Shown in pieces: positions 45,919 to 55,519 of a DNA stretch of 64,000 bases. Where the stretch lies: assembly GCA_016699635.1 (NCBI GenBank), contig CP064983.1:1860001-1924000 (forward strand), written 5' to 3'. The stretch is from Bacteroidota bacterium (GTDB lineage Bacteria; Bacteroidota; Bacteroidia; AKYH767-A; OLB10). Both the position numbers and the translations under genes were made by a program. Below the pieces are notes generated by a model that had not been told where the DNA came from, did no database searches, and worked only from the letters and a program-made list of their open reading frames with translations. Position 1 is the stretch's first letter, and every line of letters begins with the position of its first letter.

Positions 45919-47432
45919 ATTGTTGCTAATGTAAATTCAAATTGTTCATTTACTATTTTGTTGGCTTTATCTACTGAAAAATCATTAGAAAGAATAACGC
46001 TATTTCCAATTTCTTTTATTGTTTCAAGTGGAGGAAGGGGAATTTCCCTGAGTTCGGTAGCGCTTACATTCACGTTGCCGTTGAATATTCTGAAATACGA
46101 ATCGAATAAACTGCTGTTCAGTAAAGCACAAAGCCCAATCACCTCATTTCGCTCTAAATGTCCTTTCGGACGATAGATGTAATTTACTTTGTTTTCTACA
46201 CCGATATATTCTGCTTCAATGAAATTGCAGAAGTATGGGGCTGCAACCAATCTGCTTTTGTCATCCTTAGCACTGAAACGTCTCAATAGAACATAGTTTT
46301 TATTCGGAATAAGAATGGATTTTGATTCATCATGTACTCTTACATATTGTCCTTTTTCGGGCTTTGGCATGGGCCAATCCAAAGCCATTTGCTGTACATT
46401 GTGAAGCCAAAACAATGGAGCTAATAATACTGTTCCGTTTTGATATGTATCGTGTATATGATCTTTTGACCTGAATGCAACAACGGGGCCGGTTGAAATC
46501 TGAATATTGTATTTATTCAGGTTGCCGCTCCAATTTTTAAAAACATTCAAAATAGCTTCATCTGAATCACTCGTTGGTAAGTACAATATTTTTTCATTTG
46601 AGCTCAGGTCAATCAATTCCTTTTGTGCGAAAGATTTGATTATTGGAGAATCAATATCCTTTAATCCATGCGATGAATAAACATGTACTTTGTGCTTTGG
46701 ATTTGTTTTTTCTTTACGCGTTCCTTTTATGATAACGGTTTCCTGCAATACCTTATCTCTGTTGAATGTGTCTTTTCGGGAAACAAACAAATGCACGTTG
46801 TCAATTTCAATTATTTTGAAAAAATACTCCCGGAATAATTTGAAGTAACTGCCAGAAGCGTAGCTTCTCGGAGTTATGAATATTAGTTGCCCATTTTCTT
46901 TTAGTAGCCTTGCGGAAATAGCCATAAAAATGGCGTAAATATTCGGATGTCCATTAACAACTGCTTTTGCAGCAATCGCTCTTTTGTCGTCAATAGGTAG
47001 TTTGAAGTAGGGAGGATTTGAAACAATAATATCGAACGGATTAATTGTCTGTGAAAACAAGTTGCCATTATCTGTTAAACAACCTGCGTTTTCAAGAATG
47101 AAATCATCTGTATGAATAGAGAATTTTAATTCAATATTTTTCGCATTTAACCAACTTCTTAAATAATCTAATGACTCTTTTGTATAAGGAATTAAAGCTT
47201 TGTCTGTTTCGTACACAATCAAGTCAATCTCCTGCAATTTGCTATTGTTCTGAACTATAGATTCGATTAATGCACAAGTCAGAATAGCCGTTCCGCAACC
47301 GGGGTCAAGTATTCTAAGAGAACTTTCGCTTACTTCTGCAAATGTCCCCATCAGTCCGGCTATTTCAATAGGAGTGAAAAATTGTCCGTTTGTTTTTTTA
47401 TGTTCCTGATTTACCGATTGGGCATAATTCAC
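45915..47432 (-). CDS. N6-adenine DNA methyltransferase of the restriction-modification system
   Basis: A protein of about 505 residues. The start is taken at GTG 47432, which overlaps the controller stop as GTGA. A TTG at 47462 lies inside the controller gene. Motifs are GQFFTPIEIAGLM, the AdoMet-binding LRILDPGCGTAILT (motif I) and IIVSNPPYFKLP (motif IV, N6-adenine type). A C-terminal specificity region follows (FWLHNVQQMALDWP; LLRRFSAKDDKSRLVAAPY). It should protect host CTGCAG-like sites from the nuclease encoded next. Confidence 0.92.
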   Translation of the reverse strand: MNYAQSVNQEHKKTNGQFFTPIEIAGLMGTFAEVSESSLRILDPGCGTAILTCALIESIVQNNSKLQEIDLIVYETDKALIPYTKESLDYLRSWLNAKNIELKFSIHTDDFILENAGCLTDNGNLFSQTINPFDIIVSNPPYFKLPIDDKRAIAAKAVVNGHPNIYAIFMAISARLLKENGQLIFITPRSYASGSYFKLFREYFFKIIEIDNVHLFVSRKDTFNRDKVLQETVIIKGTRKEKTNPKHKVHVYSSHGLKDIDSPIIKSFAQKELIDLSSNEKILYLPTSDSDEAILNVFKNWSGNLNKYNIQISTGPVVAFRSKDHIHDTYQNGTVLLAPLFWLHNVQQMALDWPMPKPEKGQYVRVHDESKSILIPNKNYVLLRRFSAKDDKSRLVAAPYFCNFIEAEYIGVENKVNYIYRPKGHLERNEVIGLCALLNSSLFDSYFRIFNGNVNVSATELREIPLPPLETIKEIGNSVILSNDFSVDKANKIVNEQFEFTLATI

Positions 47433-47797
47433 CCCAAGCCGGTCAGCGCAATGGCTCGGCAACTCATCAGCAATTTTTCTATGAGTTTTTTATCTGCCAT
47501 TTTTCTTTTTAGCGATATAGTTAATTTTCTTTTCAGTACTTGCATAGCTTTTAGCGCTACTTCTTCGTTTTGCAGTTCGTAAACGAGTTTGTCGCTGATG
47601 AACGCGATCAAAAATTCATTCAGGTCAACTTTATAAAATTTAGCCAGACGAATAACCTGATCTTTTGTCGGCATTCGTTCACCACGTTCAATTTTGCTTA
47701 AAAGAGCCTGGTCAATTTCTATTTCCGCAGCAACCTGTCGAAGCAATAGTCCGTTTTGCTCTCTTAATTCTCTGATTATTTCTGCTATATTTTTCAA
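47429..47797 (-). CDS. XRE-type controller protein of the restriction-modification operon
   Basis: A small helix-turn-helix regulator: NIAEIIRELREQNGLLLRQV, then AAEIEIDQALLSKIERGERM is a clear XRE/Cro-like DNA-binding domain, followed by a helical tail. The start is set at TTG 47797 because the HTH begins there. An ATG at 47881 would prepend a hydrophobic stretch unlike the family and cover the operator-like palindrome. The gene overlaps the methylase start (GTGA). By analogy with C-proteins it probably controls timing of the operon. Confidence 0.75.
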   Translation of the reverse strand: MKNIAEIIRELREQNGLLLRQVAAEIEIDQALLSKIERGERMPTKDQVIRLAKFYKVDLNEFLIAFISDKLVYELQNEEVALKAMQVLKRKLTISLKRKMADKKLIEKLLMSCRAIALTGLG

Positions 47798-47815
47798 CTT
47801 GATATGATTTGACTT

Positions 47816-47828
47816 GACATTTAATGTC
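47816..47828. promoter_or_regulatory. Operator-like palindrome upstream of the controller gene
   Basis: GACAT-TTA-ATGTC is a perfect inverted repeat, 18 bases before the proposed controller start and inside the likely promoter region. C-protein operators of restriction-modification systems sit in this position. That the XRE protein binds it is inference. Confidence 0.45.
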
Positions 47829-48054
47829 CAAAAATAGTAAAATGATTTTTGTAGCCAAAGAATAATTATTAACAACAGCATTAACTAGCGGGCGGGTGAA
47901 TTTTGGTGCGTATTGAAAATTGCGGGCTTGTGCCCTTCAGGGATTGAGGGTGAGCAGAGGAGAAAAGAATTGTTTAAAATACAAATATCCTCAAGCAATC
48001 GTTACTTTTCGCAGACCTAAACATGCCACACATCAAACAAAGCCTGTGAAATTA

Positions 48055-48103
48055 ATAATTCTGAATTCTACATTCTACATAGTTTCATTATCATTATTTC
48101 ATA
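48055..48103. repeat. 49-bp direct repeat, right copy
   Basis: It matches 44074-44122 (43 of 49 by eye, last 26 identical). It lies in the 293-base gene-free stretch 47882-48173, which otherwise shows only a short GGGC-TTGT-GCCC hairpin near 47922-47934. Confidence 0.75.
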
Positions 48104-48173
48104 ACTGTATAACAAAAAAAGTATCTCAAAAATATTTTTTGAGACAGCCTCCTGAACCAAACTATCAAATATT

Positions 48174-48713
48174 TTACTTCTTCACCAACTGAATTTCTGC
48201 AGCAATCTTCACTTCTTCGCTAACCAATACACCACCGGTTTCTAAAGCTGTGTTCCAGTTCAGTCCCCAGTCTTTACGGTTAATTTTTCCGGATAATGTA
48301 AATCCAGCCTTTTCCTGACCCCATGGGTCTTTCATCATACCACCAAACTCTGCAATCAATTTTACAGGTTTAGAAATACCTTTCATTGTAAGTTGGCCAT
48401 TAAGTGCGTAAGTGTCGTCACCGGTTTTTGAAAAATTCTCTGACTTGAATGAAATAGAAGGATGTTTTTCTGCATCAAAAAAGTCACCGCTCTTTAAGTG
48501 TGTATCACGTTGTGTGTCGCCTGTGGTAATGCTTGATGCATCCATACTGAAATTGATATTTGCATTATCAAAATTGCTGTCTTCAGATTGTACTGTACCT
48601 TCAAACTTTGCAAAGTTTCCTTTTACATTCGATATCATCAGATGTTTTACTTTGAATGTAATTTCAGAGTGTGCCTGATCTATGCCCCATGTTGTCTTTG
48701 TGAGTGTTGTCAT
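48174..48713 (-). CDS. YceI family protein
   Basis: A lipocalin-like isoprenoid-binding fold protein of 179 residues. Family motifs are WGIDQAHSEITFKVKHLMIS, then HLKSGDFFDAEKHPSISFKS, then LNGQLTMKGISKPVKL and GLNWNTALETGGVLVSEEVK. It has no signal peptide, so this copy is probably cytoplasmic, unlike the YceI domain fused to the pyrophosphatase at 38830. It lies 33 bases after the pirin gene on the same strand. Confidence 0.93.
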   Translation of the reverse strand: MTTLTKTTWGIDQAHSEITFKVKHLMISNVKGNFAKFEGTVQSEDSNFDNANINFSMDASSITTGDTQRDTHLKSGDFFDAEKHPSISFKSENFSKTGDDTYALNGQLTMKGISKPVKLIAEFGGMMKDPWGQEKAGFTLSGKINRKDWGLNWNTALETGGVLVSEEVKIAAEIQLVKK

Positions 48714-48746
48714 AATTTTATTTTTTTAAATTGTTAATTGTATTGT

Positions 48747-49469
48747 TTAATTGAGTTGCATTGGAATATCCATCAGTAATATTTCTGCATCTTCGGTTTT
48801 AGCGATAAAGTTTATTTCAGAGGTATTCCATAACCCTATGGCATCGCGCTCATGCAACAAATTGTGGTTTATTTCAAATTCGCCTTTCACTACCATAGCA
48901 TATACACCGTTACCTTCTTTTTTTATTTTATATGAGGTGCTTTTGTTTTTATCGAAGTTGCCCATACTGAGCCATGCCTGTTGGTGTATCCACAATCCCT
49001 CTTTTTCTGTATCGGGTGAAACAATAGTTTGCAGTTTATTTTTTCTGTCATTGACATTGAGTGATAGCTGATCGTAGCGGGGTTTTACATTTTCTTTATC
49101 GGGATAAAGCCATATCTGAAACAACTTTACCGCATCTGTTTTACTTGCATTAAACTCACTGTGTGTAACACCTGAGCCTGCACTCATCACCTGCACTTCG
49201 CCATATTTTATGATGCCATGATTGTTCATGTTGTCTTTATGTTCAAGCGCACCAGCTAAAGGAATGGTAATAATTTCCATGTTGTCGTGTGGATGTGTGC
49301 CAAAGCCCATTCCTGGTTCAACATGATCGTCATTGAGTACACGCAACACGCCAAAGTGCATTTGATTGGGATTATAGTAGCTTGCAAAACTGAATGAATG
49401 TTTTGCTTTTAACCAACCATGGTCTGCATTTCCTCTGTTTTCTGCTCTGTGAATTACTTTATTTTCCAT
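48747..49469 (-). CDS. Pirin family protein (quercetinase-like)
   Basis: A bicupin of 240 residues. The metal-site motif GFGTHPHDNMEIITIPLAG-ALEHKD is in the first cupin with HGIIKYGEVQVMSAGSGVTH after it. The N-terminal HGWLKAKHSFSFASYYNPN is the pirin signature. The role may be redox sensing or quercetin oxidation. It is paired with a downstream YceI gene, a frequent combination in bacteria. Confidence 0.93.
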   Translation of the reverse strand: MENKVIHRAENRGNADHGWLKAKHSFSFASYYNPNQMHFGVLRVLNDDHVEPGMGFGTHPHDNMEIITIPLAGALEHKDNMNNHGIIKYGEVQVMSAGSGVTHSEFNASKTDAVKLFQIWLYPDKENVKPRYDQLSLNVNDRKNKLQTIVSPDTEKEGLWIHQQAWLSMGNFDKNKSTSYKIKKEGNGVYAMVVKGEFEINHNLLHERDAIGLWNTSEINFIAKTEDAEILLMDIPMQLN

Positions 49470-49582
49470 ATCTTTAAAATTTATGGTACAAAAGTAGAGC
49501 GACCTTATTCTTTCAGCAATAACCTGAATTAATAAAGCAACTTAATGTAGGTTAAGTTAATATGTGTGAGTAAGTTTTGGTG

Positions 49583-50185
49583 TCAGTTTTTAGTCATGCG
49601 TGCACGCATCTTACTGAAAAATTCCGGTGTGACACCAATATAGGAAGCTATATATTTCTGTGGTAAACAGGAAACCAAAGCAGGATACTTCAGACAAAAC
49701 TTTTCGAATCGTTCTTCTGCACTCAGAGAGAGTTTATCGAGTATTCGCTCTTGCTGACTTGCCATGCTGTTCTCAATCAGTATTCTGAAAAAACGTTCAA
49801 ACTTGGGGATTTTATCAAAAAGTAAATCACGGTTTTCTTTTGTGAGTACAACAATTTCACTTTCATCAATGGCGTCAATAAATAAAATTCCAGGCCGGCC
49901 AGTTATGCTACTATAGAAATCGCCAATCCACCATCCCGGTGGTGCAAATTGTAAAATATGTTCTGTTCCGCTTTTATCAATATTATAAGCACGCAAACAA
50001 CCAGAATTGACAAAGCATGATGCAGTAAACACTTCGCCTGCCTGCATAACAAATTGCTTGCGTCTGACTATGCGGGCACTTAGTAATGATGTAAATATTG
50101 CTTCTTCTTCTTCTGAAAGAGAAATATATCTTGAAATATTTTTCAGAATAAGATTAAAAGGTTTGTTGCTATCTGTTTTTGCCAT
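49583..50185 (-). CDS. Crp/Fnr-family transcription regulator
   Basis: A protein of 200 residues from ATG 50185. There is a cyclic-nucleotide-binding-like domain (FVMQAGEVFTASCFVNSGCLRAYN; GTEHILQFAPPGWWIGD) and a C-terminal helix-turn-helix (LVSCLPQKYIASYIGVTPEFFSKMRARM). There is no Cys set for an Fe-S cluster, so it is not an Fnr oxygen sensor. The N-terminus overlaps the gmhA end by 17 bases. It may control the downstream pirin-YceI pair, which is inference from position. Confidence 0.88.
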   Translation of the reverse strand: MAKTDSNKPFNLILKNISRYISLSEEEEAIFTSLLSARIVRRKQFVMQAGEVFTASCFVNSGCLRAYNIDKSGTEHILQFAPPGWWIGDFYSSITGRPGILFIDAIDESEIVVLTKENRDLLFDKIPKFERFFRILIENSMASQQERILDKLSLSAEERFEKFCLKYPALVSCLPQKYIASYIGVTPEFFSKMRARMTKN

Positions 50186-50746
50186 GCTGCTCAATATAAT
50201 CAATCAGGGCATGAATAATTTTAATATGAATTTCTTGTGTTCTGTCGGCAAAGCCGGAATGTGGAACACGAATTTCAACATCACAATGATTTTTTAATGC
50301 TCCGCCATCTTTACCTGTCAATGCAACAACAATAATATTTTTTGCTTGCGCCACTTTTGCTGCTTCCAAAACATTGGCAGAGTTGCCACTTGTGCTTATG
50401 GCTAATAAAACATCACCTTTGTTGCCAACTCCTTCAACAAATCTTGAAAAAACATAATTAAAACCATAATCATTACCCACACAACTCATATAGGATGGAT
50501 CAGAGATACTGATTGCTGCAATAGGTTTTCTGTCGTTACGATAACGCCCAGCCAATTCTTCGGCAAAGTGCATGGCATCGCACATGCTGCCACCATTGCC
50601 GCACGATATAATTTTGCCTCCTGCTGCGAGAGAGGCAGTCATCAATTCACCGGCTTTTGTTACGGCTGCAATATTTTTATCGACCGATAAAAAAGTTTCA
50701 AGTACTTTTTTGCTTCTTCAAAATGCTGACGAATAATTTCTGACAT
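50169..50746 (-). CDS. gmhA: Phosphoheptose isomerase (one frameshift)
   Basis: Sedoheptulose 7-phosphate isomerase for LPS core heptose synthesis, with a SIS fold. ATG 50746 opens MSEIIRQHFEEAKK. The frame is lost in the T run at 50706-50711. Adding one base gives VLETFLSVDKNIAAVTKAGE, continuing into GGKIISCGNGGSMCDAMHFAEELAGRY and LLAISTSGNSANVLEAA. The repaired length of 192 residues is normal. The downstream HSGFADRTQEIHIKIIHALID carries the conserved E and H. Confidence 0.92.
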
Positions 50747-50879
50747 ATATAAGTTTATATAGCACAAAGATAGCAGGTTATTTGAACTGAATTCAGAACA
50801 ATTGATTTTAAAAGTATTGGTTATTGATTGAAAAAATGATTGTGATGTAAATTGTTTTTATTTGCAGTAATTCCTTTCT

Positions 50880-52459
50880 ATGCAGGTAAAGAAAAAGTTG
50901 ATTTTATCATTGCTTTCGGCAGTGATGCTTTCGTTAGGCTGGCCCGAGCGCGGCTTAACACCACTTATTTTTATTGCATGGGTGCCATTGCTGCTTTTGG
51001 AAGAGTACAGTCATCAGAAAAAAGAACAGAAAAAATTCGGGTTGTTTGGCTGGACGTATTTAACCATGCTCGGATGGAATGCTTTAACAACATGGTGGGT
51101 TTGCAATGCCAGTTTTGGTGGAGGCCTGTTTGCTATTTTCTGCAATTCATTATTTATGACATGTGTGTTTTATGCTTTTCATATTGTTAAAAAGAGAAAA
51201 GGACATGTGTGGGGCTATACAGCATTAATAATTTTTTGGGTTGCTTTTGAATACCTGCATCTGAACTGGGAGTTAAGTTGGCCATGGCTGACATTGGGTA
51301 ATGTATTTGCAACAAAACCACAATGGATTCAATGGTATGAATATACAGGAGTGTTAGGAGGCACAGTTTGGGTTTTGTTGGTGAATATTTTAATTACAAG
51401 AATTTTTGTTGCATCAGCAGATAAATTGAAACGCAGCGTGCTGTATGCAACTGTTGCAATAGCTTTTCCGGGGTTGATTTCATTGCTGCGCTACTACACT
51501 TATAAGGAAACGGAAAATCCTGTTAATGTAATTGCAACACAACCAAACATTGACCCTTATGGTGAGAAATTTTCGGGGATGAGTAACGAAGAGCAATTAA
51601 TTCCTGTATTGCGTTTGGCTAATCTGGAGTTGAACGATTCGTCAGATGTAATACTTGCCCCTGAAACTGCAATTGCCAATTCCGTTTGGGAAGATGAGTT
51701 GGAGTTATATCCGGAAGTGAAGTTGATCAGAAAGTATCTCCAGGTTAACCCACGGGCTACTTTAATCATTGGTGCATCAACAAACCGTGCTTATCTGAAT
51801 GGACAAAAGCCATCTTCAACAGCTAGAAAATTTAAAGATCAGGATGGTTATTATGATTCCTATAACACAGCTTTACTTTTTGAAGATGGAAAGCCTGCAC
51901 AGATTTTTCATAAGTCGAAGTTGGTTCGGGTGTAGAGAAAATGCCTTATCCAAAAATTTTCGGCTTTCTCGAAAAACTTTCAATAGATATGGGAGGCACT
52001 GCAGGAAGTCTGGGTATTCAGGATGAGCCAACTGTGTTTACTACAAAAGATAAAATGATTATAGCTCCTGTTATTTGTTATGAATCAATTTACGGAGGTT
52101 ATCTTGCCAAGTATGTCCGCAAAGGTGCGCAGTGGATTGCAATTATCACTAATGATGGTTGGTGGGGCAACACTCCGGGCTACCGTCAGCATTTTAACTA
52201 TGCGCGGTTACAGGCAGTTTCTTTGCGAAGAAGTATAGGCCGTTCGGCAAATACCGGAATCAGCGGCTTTATTAATCAGCGTGGTGATGCATTTCAACAA
52301 ACGCCTTACTGGCATGATGCCGTTGTGCGGCAGACCATCAACAAGAACGATAAATTAACATTTTTTGCACAGTATGGCGATTATCCGGGTCTGATAGCTT
52401 CAATATTGGTATTGCCGGTTATTGTTATTACGTTTTTCGGAAAAAGAAAAAATCAGTAA
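50880..52459 (+). CDS. lnt: Apolipoprotein N-acyltransferase (one frameshift)
   Basis: Adds the third acyl chain to lipoproteins. Six to seven N-terminal helices (residues 1-220) are followed by a nitrilase-like domain: catalytic Glu in LAPETAIANS, Lys in FHKSKLV and Cys in APVICYESIYGGYL, with NDGWWGNTPGYRQHF after it. The frame breaks at 51927, where one C is missing. Restoring it gives KLVPGVEKMPY and 526 residues in all. This is a normal, single-copy, usually important gene. Confidence 0.92.
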
Positions 52460-52496
52460 GTTTTTTTCGGAATTTTGCCACATAAATTTTAATGGA

Positions 52497-53900
52497 ATGG
52501 AAAATTTTGATGTGGCAATTATTGGCTCAGGACCCGGAGGCTATGTGGCAGCGATTCGCTGTGCACAACTCGGTTTTAAAACAGCGCTGGTAGAAAAGTA
52601 TGATACTCTTGGCGGCACTTGTCTGAATGTTGGATGTATTCCTTCTAAAGCTTTGCTCGATTCATCAGAGCATTATTTTAATGCTGTAAATAAATTCAGT
52701 GAGCATGGCATAAAAATCAAAGATATCAAAGCCGATATGGAGCAGATGATTAAGCGCAAGGCTCAGGTTGTGAAACAAACTTGCGATGGCATTAGCTTTC
52801 TGATGAAAAAAAATAAAGTAACTGTATTGACAGGTCATGCAACCTTTGTGGATTCAAAACAATTGGATGTAGTTGATGCTGGTGGTAAGTCAAACAGAGT
52901 AGGAGCAACAAATTTTATAATAGCAACAGGGTCTAAACCATCATCATTACCCGGAATAGAGATAGATAAGAAACGTATCATCACATCAACAGAAGCGTTA
53001 GAGCTAAAAACTATTCCCGGTCATTTAGTAGTTATTGGTGGAGGAGTAATTGGTCTTGAATTGGGCTCGGTTTATGCACGATTAGGAGCAAAGGTTACTG
53101 TTATTGAATATATGAATGCTATTATTCCAACAATGGATCGTGCATTAGGAAAAGAATTACAGAAAGTGTTGAGTAAGGAAGGATTTACTTTTTTACTTGG
53201 GCATAAAGTACAATGGGTAAAATCATCAGCTAAACAAGTTGAAGTCGTTGGAGAAAGCAGCAGTGGTGAAAAGGTTAATATCATAGGAGATTATTGTCTG
53301 GTTTCAGTAGGTCGAAAGCCATACACAGAAAAATTAGGCCTTGACAAAGCAGGTGTTGCACTTGATGAAAGGGGTAGAATTATTACGGATGAAAAATTAC
53401 AAACCAACGTGCCTGGCATTTACGCCATTGGCGATGTAATTAAAGGTGCTATGCTTGCACATAAGGCAGAAGAAGAAGGCGTGTTTGTGGCAGAACAACT
53501 GGCAGGTCAACAGCCGCACATCAATTACAGACTTATTCCCGGAGTAGTTTACACATGGCCTGAAGTAGCATCTGTTGGTTACACAGAAGAAGAACTTAAA
53601 GAATCGGGAGTGAAATATAAAACAGGAAACTTTCCATTCAAAGCCAGTGGCAGAGCCAGAGCAAGTATGGACACGGATGGTTTTGTGAAGGTGTTGGCTG
53701 ATAGCACTACTGATGAAATTCTTGGTGTACATATTATTGGCCCACGTGCGGCAGACATGATTGCCGAAGCTGTTGTGGCTATGGAGTATCGTGCATCGGC
53801 AGAAGACATTGCACGTATTTGTCATGCACATCCAACATTTACAGAGAGTTTTAAAGAAGCTTGTCTTGCAGCTACTGCAAACAGAGCCATACACATCTGA
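52497..53900 (+). CDS. lpdA: Dihydrolipoyl dehydrogenase (E3)
   Basis: The flavoprotein E3 of 2-oxo acid dehydrogenases and the glycine cleavage system. The start is at ATG 52497. FAD motif DVAIIGSGPGGYVAAIR, redox disulfide GGTCLNVGCIPSKALL, NAD motif VVIGGGVIGLELGSVYARLG, GIYAIGDVIKGAMLAHKAEEEG and C-terminal catalytic HAHPTFTESFKEA. It has 467 residues and is intact. The fused E1 at 490 may use it. Confidence 0.95.
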   Translation: MENFDVAIIGSGPGGYVAAIRCAQLGFKTALVEKYDTLGGTCLNVGCIPSKALLDSSEHYFNAVNKFSEHGIKIKDIKADMEQMIKRKAQVVKQTCDGISFLMKKNKVTVLTGHATFVDSKQLDVVDAGGKSNRVGATNFIIATGSKPSSLPGIEIDKKRIITSTEALELKTIPGHLVVIGGGVIGLELGSVYARLGAKVTVIEYMNAIIPTMDRALGKELQKVLSKEGFTFLLGHKVQWVKSSAKQVEVVGESSSGEKVNIIGDYCLVSVGRKPYTEKLGLDKAGVALDERGRIITDEKLQTNVPGIYAIGDVIKGAMLAHKAEEEGVFVAEQLAGQQPHINYRLIPGVVYTWPEVASVGYTEEELKESGVKYKTGNFPFKASGRARASMDTDGFVKVLADSTTDEILGVHIIGPRAADMIAEAVVAMEYRASAEDIARICHAHPTFTESFKEACLAATANRAIHI

Positions 53901-53929
53901 TTAAACATAATACCCCTAACATATAATTT

Positions 53930-54496
53930 ATGAATATTCAGATAAAAGAAATTATTACCGTTTCAATGATATTATTCTCGGTAATAGACATCATTGGCTC
54001 TGTGCCTGTAATAATCGGTATCAGAAAAAGTGTAGGTACCATTCACCCCGAAAAAACATCGTTGGTAGCATTGATGATTATGATTGTTTTTCTCTTTGTA
54101 GGAGAAAATATTCTGTCATTGATAGGACTTGATGTCTCGTCTTTTGCTATTGCAGGCTCATTCATACTTTTTTTTCTTGCCTTAGAAATGATTCTTGGTG
54201 TAAAGCTTTATAAAGATGAAATGCCGGCATCGGCAAGTATTGTTCCAATTGCATTTCCACTTATTGCAGGTAGTGGCACCATGACTACACTACTTTCTTT
54301 ACGCAGTCAGTATGATATGCTTACCATTATTATTGGAGTATTACTAAATATGATTTGGGTTTATCTCTGTCTGAAGAATCTTGGATTTATTGAAAGGCTT
54401 CTTGGGCCAACAGGAATAGCAATCGTTAGAAAAGTATTTGGTTTTATTTTGCTAGCTATTGCAGTAAAACTTTTCAGAAGTAATCTCGGAATATAA
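53930..54496 (+). CDS. MarC family integral membrane protein
   Basis: A protein of 188 residues with six predicted helices. Family signatures are FSVIDIIGSVPVIIGIRKS, then FAIAGSFILFFLALEMILG and IAFPLIAGSGTMTTLLSL. Despite the name, no antibiotic-resistance role is established for MarC proteins. It starts 29 bases after lpdA and 4 bases before the RNase H gene. Confidence 0.92.
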   Translation: MNIQIKEIITVSMILFSVIDIIGSVPVIIGIRKSVGTIHPEKTSLVALMIMIVFLFVGENILSLIGLDVSSFAIAGSFILFFLALEMILGVKLYKDEMPASASIVPIAFPLIAGSGTMTTLLSLRSQYDMLTIIIGVLLNMIWVYLCLKNLGFIERLLGPTGIAIVRKVFGFILLAIAVKLFRSNLGI

Positions 54497-54500
54497 ACTC

Positions 54501-55127
54501 ATGGCTAAAAAAAAATTCTATGTTGTTTGGAAAGGGGTAATGCCCGGAGTTTATCATTCGTGGGATGATTGTAAGAGACAGATAGATGGTTTTGCAGGAG
54601 CTTTGTATAAAAGTTTTGAAACAGAAAATGCAGCACTTACCGCATTCCAAAAAGGATTGTCGGGGTTTCAGAAAAAAAGTGAATCACAACATTTATTTCA
54701 AGTAGAAAAATCGTCATCAAAACCAATAAAAGAAAGTATTGCAGTTGATGGTGCATGGAATACTAAAACATTGGAAAGTGAGTACAGAGAGGGTAGATGT
54801 AAAAACAGGTAAACAACTTTTTCTTAAAGTACTTATGCTGATGGCACAAACAACATTATGGAGTTTTTGGCTATTGTGCATGCTTTGGCTTATTGCAAAC
54901 GACATCACATTAATCTACCCATTTATTCCGATAGCATGACAGCTTTGAAATGGGTAAAGACGAAAAAAGCAAATACAAAATTAGCTTCAACGGGTCGAAA
55001 TGAGGAATTGTTTGAATTAATTGACCGTGCAGAAGAATGGTTGAAGAATAATATTTATGCAAACAAACTGCTCAAGTGGGAAACGCAAATCTGGGGTGAA
55101 AATCCTGCGGATTTTGGGCGCAAGTAG
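54501..55127 (+). CDS. Ribonuclease H with N-terminal viroplasmin domain (two frameshifts)
   Basis: Degrades RNA in RNA-DNA hybrids. The N-terminal hybrid-binding (caulimovirus viroplasmin-like) domain is KFYVVWKGVMPGVYHSWDDC followed by VDGFAGALYKSF-like spacing. The RNase H1 domain begins SIAVDGAWNT, then IMEFLAIVHALAYC with the catalytic E, then IYSDSMTALKWV with a catalytic D. One extra base near 54788-54793 and one missing A near 54826 break the frame. The two cancel, so the total length is a normal 208 residues. Repaired, the middle reads YRGVDVKTGKQLFLKSTYAD. Confidence 0.88.
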
Positions 55128-55329
55128 TTGAAAATTGATGCTTTTTTCTGTTCCCCTTTAAATTTATGCAACCAAACACAGTTTTTTTTAGAACTGAAAA
55201 AGCTTGAATAGCATTTGGGGGTATTCAAAAACAATAAGTTGTAAGCAAAAACTGATTTATATCATATTGTTACTTAATTGCTGTCATATAATAACTACTT
55301 TAGGCGGAGTAGGTTTGTGACCGTTTTTT

Positions 55330-55515
55330 ATGAGTGTACTTATTATACTTATTGGAGCTAGCCTGGTGGTGGCAGCAGGCTTCTTGGTTTCTCTTTTTTG
55401 GGCCGTTCGCAGCGGGCAGTATGATGATGATTACTCGCCTTCTGTGCGCATACTTTTTGACAATGACAAAACTTTAACATCAGATAAATCAAATTCAAAC
55501 ATAACAGATAACTAA
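55330..55515 (+). CDS. ccoS: Cytochrome oxidase maturation protein CcoS
   Basis: A protein of 61 residues. A single N-terminal helix (SVLIILIGASLVVAAGFLVSLFW) is followed by the signature AVRSGQYDD and a polar tail (PSVRILFDNDKT). It is required for haem insertion into cbb3 oxidase in other bacteria. It is first in the cco operon, 5 bases before ccoNO. The copper-ATPase gene ccoI, usually upstream, is absent: RNase H is there instead, with 202 bases of gene-free DNA between. Confidence 0.93.
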   Translation: MSVLIILIGASLVVAAGFLVSLFWAVRSGQYDDDYSPSVRILFDNDKTLTSDKSNSNITDN

Positions 55516-55519
55516 AATT

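Noticed and set aside
44074..48103. attL/attR of an integrative element
   Set aside because: No integrase or recombinase gene lies between the repeats and neither copy is at a tRNA end; they are reported only as direct repeats.
53397..53894. Long minus-strand frame of 165 codons within lpdA
   Set aside because: It lies wholly antisense to a strongly conserved gene, is rich in Cys/His/Phe as expected of a shadow, and matches no family.
54739..54939. A separate small gene inside the RNase H region
   Set aside because: Its residues fit RNase H only for the stretch VDVKTGKQLFLK; it is the middle frame of one gene broken by two compensating indels.
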